DNA of 7,120 nucleotides from a bacterium (lineage in GTDB: Bacteria > DYJV01 > JALVYZ01), in the NCBI GenBank assembly GCA_027037705.1, contig JALVYZ010000362.1, positions 1 to 7,120 of the forward strand, written 5' to 3'. Shown in pieces: positions 5,119 through 7,120 of this stretch (positions within the stretch are counted from its first letter, which is position 1; each line of letters begins with the position of its first letter). The notes beneath the pieces are model-generated. The model was not told where the DNA came from. It saw only the letters and a list, made by a program, of their open reading frames with translations, and ran no database searches. A program made the position numbers and the translations under genes.

Positions 5119-6151
5119 CGCAAATATAAATAGAGTTTGCGAAGGGATTAGAGTAATAGAAGATATTTTGCGTTTTTTATATGATAACGAAACTTTTTTT
5201 AAAAAATTAAAAACAATTAGGCATGAGATAAGAAAAAATACTGAATATCTGAATATTGAAGTCTCAAGAAAACCTCAACATGATGTGGGAAAAAAGTCTT
5301 TTTTACAAGAAGAAATTACAAGAAAAAATTTTGAAGATATATTTAAAGCTAATATTAAAAGAGTTGAGGAAGGATTAAGAGTTCTTGAAGAAATTTTTAA
5401 GATTGAAAATAAAGATTTAAGCGAATTTTTTAAAAGTAAAAGATTTGAAATTTATAATATTGAAAAAAAAATTTATTCAAAAAAATTTAAATTTCAAAAT
5501 TTATTGAAAAATCAACCTATTTTATACGGAATTGTGGATACACAATTTTCAAAATTTGATCATATTACAATTACAGAAAATTTAATTAAAGGTGGAATTA
5601 AGATTATTCAACTAAGAGAGAAAATTTTAAAAGAAGAAGATAGAAAATTTTTACGCATTGCTAAAGAGATGAGAAAAATTTGCAATGATAATGATGCTAT
5701 TTTTATAATTAATGATAGAGTAGATATTGCAATTTTATCAGATGCAGATGGCATTCATCTTGGACAAAATGATATTAAAATTAATGATGCAAGAAAAATT
5801 TTTGGTTTTGATAGAATTTATGGACTTTCAACACATAATTATAAACAAGTTGAAGAGGCTAAAAAGATAAAACCAGACTATATTGGATATGGTCCAATAT
5901 TTCAAACAAAAAGTAAAGAAAATCCTGATCCAACAGTTGGAATAGAATCTTTAAAGAAATTAAAAGATAAATTTAAAAATATTCCTCCTGTTGTCGCAAT
6001 TGGTGGGATTAATTTGACAAATATTAAAGAGGTAATCAGTTGCAAACCAGAGATGATTTGTGTTATGAGTGGAATAATAGGCACTGAAAATATTGAAACA
6101 ACAGTAAAAAAATATATGGAGATAATAAATGACTCAGTTAGATGCTGCTAA
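5096..6151 (+). CDS. thiE: Bifunctional ThiD2-ThiE: HMP-P kinase domain fused to thiamine phosphate synthase
   Basis: A two-domain cytoplasmic enzyme of 351 residues. Residues 1-130 form the helical ThiD2-type domain, known from the family as an HMP-phosphate kinase unrelated to the ribokinase-like ThiD; it contains [20 protein letters not shown] (7-26) and a second similar stretch at 82-103. Residues 141-345 form the ThiE TIM barrel that joins HMP-PP and thiazole phosphate: IQLREK (171-176), INDR (205-208), DGIHLGQND (218-226, with Asp226 at the metal-ligand position), GLSTHN (243-248), [13 protein letters not shown] (262-274) and VAIGGI (300-305). The active-site residues look intact. AAAAGAGA lies seven bases before the ATG, inside the end of the chaperone gene. 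The fusion supplies the last pyrimidine kinase step and the coupling step from one polypeptide, next to ThiC, which makes its pyrimidine substrate. Confidence 0.93.
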   Translation: MNTLRIIDANINRVCEGIRVIEDILRFLYDNETFFKKLKTIRHEIRKNTEYLNIEVSRKPQHDVGKKSFLQEEITRKNFEDIFKANIKRVEEGLRVLEEIFKIENKDLSEFFKSKRFEIYNIEKKIYSKKFKFQNLLKNQPILYGIVDTQFSKFDHITITENLIKGGIKIIQLREKILKEEDRKFLRIAKEMRKICNDNDAIFIINDRVDIAILSDADGIHLGQNDIKINDARKIFGFDRIYGLSTHNYKQVEEAKKIKPDYIGYGPIFQTKSKENPDPTVGIESLKKLKDKFKNIPPVVAIGGINLTNIKEVISCKPEMICVMSGIIGTENIETTVKKYMEIINDSVRCC

Positions 6152-7120
6152 GAATCAAATTATTACAAATGAAATGAAGTATGTTGCAAAAAGCGAAAAT
6201 TTACATGAAGATTTCATTGTAAATAAAATTAAAGAAGGAAAAATCGTTATTCCTGCAAATATAAATCATAAAAATTTAAACCCTGTTGGCATAGGAGAAG
6301 GTTTAACAACAAAGGTAAATGTAAATCTTGGTTCATCAAAAGATAAAGAGGATTTTGAATTCGAACTTAAAAAACTTGAAGTGGCAATAAAATATGGTGC
6401 TGATGCTGTAATGGATTTAAGTACTGGAGAAAATCTTGGAGAATTAAGAAAACTTATTATTGAAAAAAGCCCTATTCCTGTAGGAACTGTCCCAATATAT
6501 GAAGCAGCGATTTTAGCTGCAAGAAAATATGGTTTTTTAGGAAAAATGACAAAAGAGATGTTATTTGAAACAATTGAAAAACATTGTGAAGATGGTGTCG
6601 ATTTTATAACTGTTCACTGTGGAGTAACTCAAAAATCTATTGAAAAAATAAAAAAAGAGGGAAGACTTCTTAATGTTGTAAGTAGAGGCGGTTCATTTTT
6701 AGTCGAATGGATGATTTTTAATGAAAAAGAAAATCCATTATATGAATATTATGATGAACTTTTAAAAATTGCTAAAAAATATGATGTCACATTAAGTCTT
6801 GGAGATGGATTAAGACCAGGATGTTTAAAAGATGCAACAGATAGAGGACAAATTTATGAATTGATCACCCTTGGAGAGCTTACTCAAATAGCATGGAAAA
6901 ATGATGTTCAGGTTATGATTGAGGGGCCAGGTCATGTTCCAATTGATGAAATTGAGATGAATATAAAACTTGAAAAATCTTTATGCCATGGAGCACCATT
7001 TTATGTTTTGGGTCCTGTAGTTACAGATATTGCTCCTGGATATGATCATATAACAGCTGCAATAGGTGGCGCCATAGCAGCATGGCATGGAGCTGATTTT
7101 CTTTGCTATGTTACACCTGC
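6129..7120 (+). CDS. thiC: Phosphomethylpyrimidine synthase ThiC (partial, runs off right edge)
   Basis: ThiC is a radical-SAM enzyme that rearranges aminoimidazole ribotide into HMP-phosphate, the pyrimidine half of thiamine. About 330 codons are visible. The N terminus (MTQLDAAK, then [13 protein letters not shown]) matches the short form found in anaerobes and archaea, without the long N-terminal domain of the enterobacterial type. Family motifs in order are [19 protein letters not shown] (about 38-56), MDLSTG (95-100), GTVPIYEA (119-126), ITVHCGV (160-166), SRGGSF (185-190), [10 protein letters not shown] (222-231), EGPGHVP (265-271) and [16 protein letters not shown] toward the edge. The C-terminal CX2CX4C iron-sulfur motif is expected about 100 residues on, outside the window. 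GGAG (6118-6121) lies seven bases before the ATG, within the end of thiD2-thiE, which it overlaps by 23 bp. The frame is unbroken throughout. Confidence 0.96.
   Translation, partial: MTQLDAAKNQIITNEMKYVAKSENLHEDFIVNKIKEGKIVIPANINHKNLNPVGIGEGLTTKVNVNLGSSKDKEDFEFELKKLEVAIKYGADAVMDLSTGENLGELRKLIIEKSPIPVGTVPIYEAAILAARKYGFLGKMTKEMLFETIEKHCEDGVDFITVHCGVTQKSIEKIKKEGRLLNVVSRGGSFLVEWMIFNEKENPLYEYYDELLKIAKKYDVTLSLGDGLRPGCLKDATDRGQIYELITLGELTQIAWKNDVQVMIEGPGHVPIDEIEMNIKLEKSLCHGAPFYVLGPVVTDIAPGYDHITAAIGGAIAAWHGADFLCYVTP

Noticed and set aside
5902-6084. 60-codon minus-strand open frame
   Set aside because: Antisense shadow of the conserved ThiE barrel.

Overview
The window is strongly AT-rich bacterial DNA, with AGA-type Arg codons, A/T-ending codons and clear AGGAGG-type ribosome binding sites. 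The gene content is that of an anaerobic or microaerobic respirer: a periplasmic multihaem cytochrome c, the System II (ResB/CcsA) cytochrome c maturation pair, a TorD-like molybdoenzyme chaperone, an exported rhodanese, and short anaerobe-type thiamine genes. This mix fits AT-rich lineages such as Deferribacterota, Aquificota or AT-rich thermodesulfo-type bacteria. I cannot assign a genus from sequence alone.

Left part, minus strand (1-2892). Reading leftwards there is a near-consensus promoter, a tetrahaem cytochrome c3-like protein, a strong intrinsic-terminator hairpin, resB, ccsA, an intergenic gap carrying three blocks of degenerate heptanucleotide repeats, and the first four codons of another gene. 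ResB and CcsA export and attach haem to apocytochromes, so this cluster encodes both a cytochrome and its maturation machinery. The hairpin between them probably lets only part of the transcripts continue into resB-ccsA.

Middle part, plus strand (2954-4636). A divergent intergenic region leads to cobO (corrinoid adenosyltransferase). Next comes a sigma70-type promoter with perfect -35 and -10 hexamers and 17-bp spacing. It drives an exported single-domain rhodanese and probably a small exported TPR protein with an acidic Gly/Glu tail ending in Cys. A textbook terminator closes this unit. The rhodanese/TPR pair is the most likely place for an undescribed function, perhaps periplasmic sulfane-sulfur handling.

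Right part, plus strand (4636-7120). A TorD/NarJ-type chaperone gene with no visible Shine-Dalgarno starts 11 bases after that terminator. It overlaps a bifunctional thiD2-thiE gene by 23 bp, which in turn overlaps thiC by 23 bp. ThiC makes HMP-P, the ThiD2 domain phosphorylates it to HMP-PP, and ThiE joins HMP-PP to the thiazole phosphate to give thiamine phosphate. ThiC runs off the right edge before its Fe-S motif. No TPP riboswitch is visible. I see no tRNA, rRNA, CRISPR, insertion sequence or defence system.
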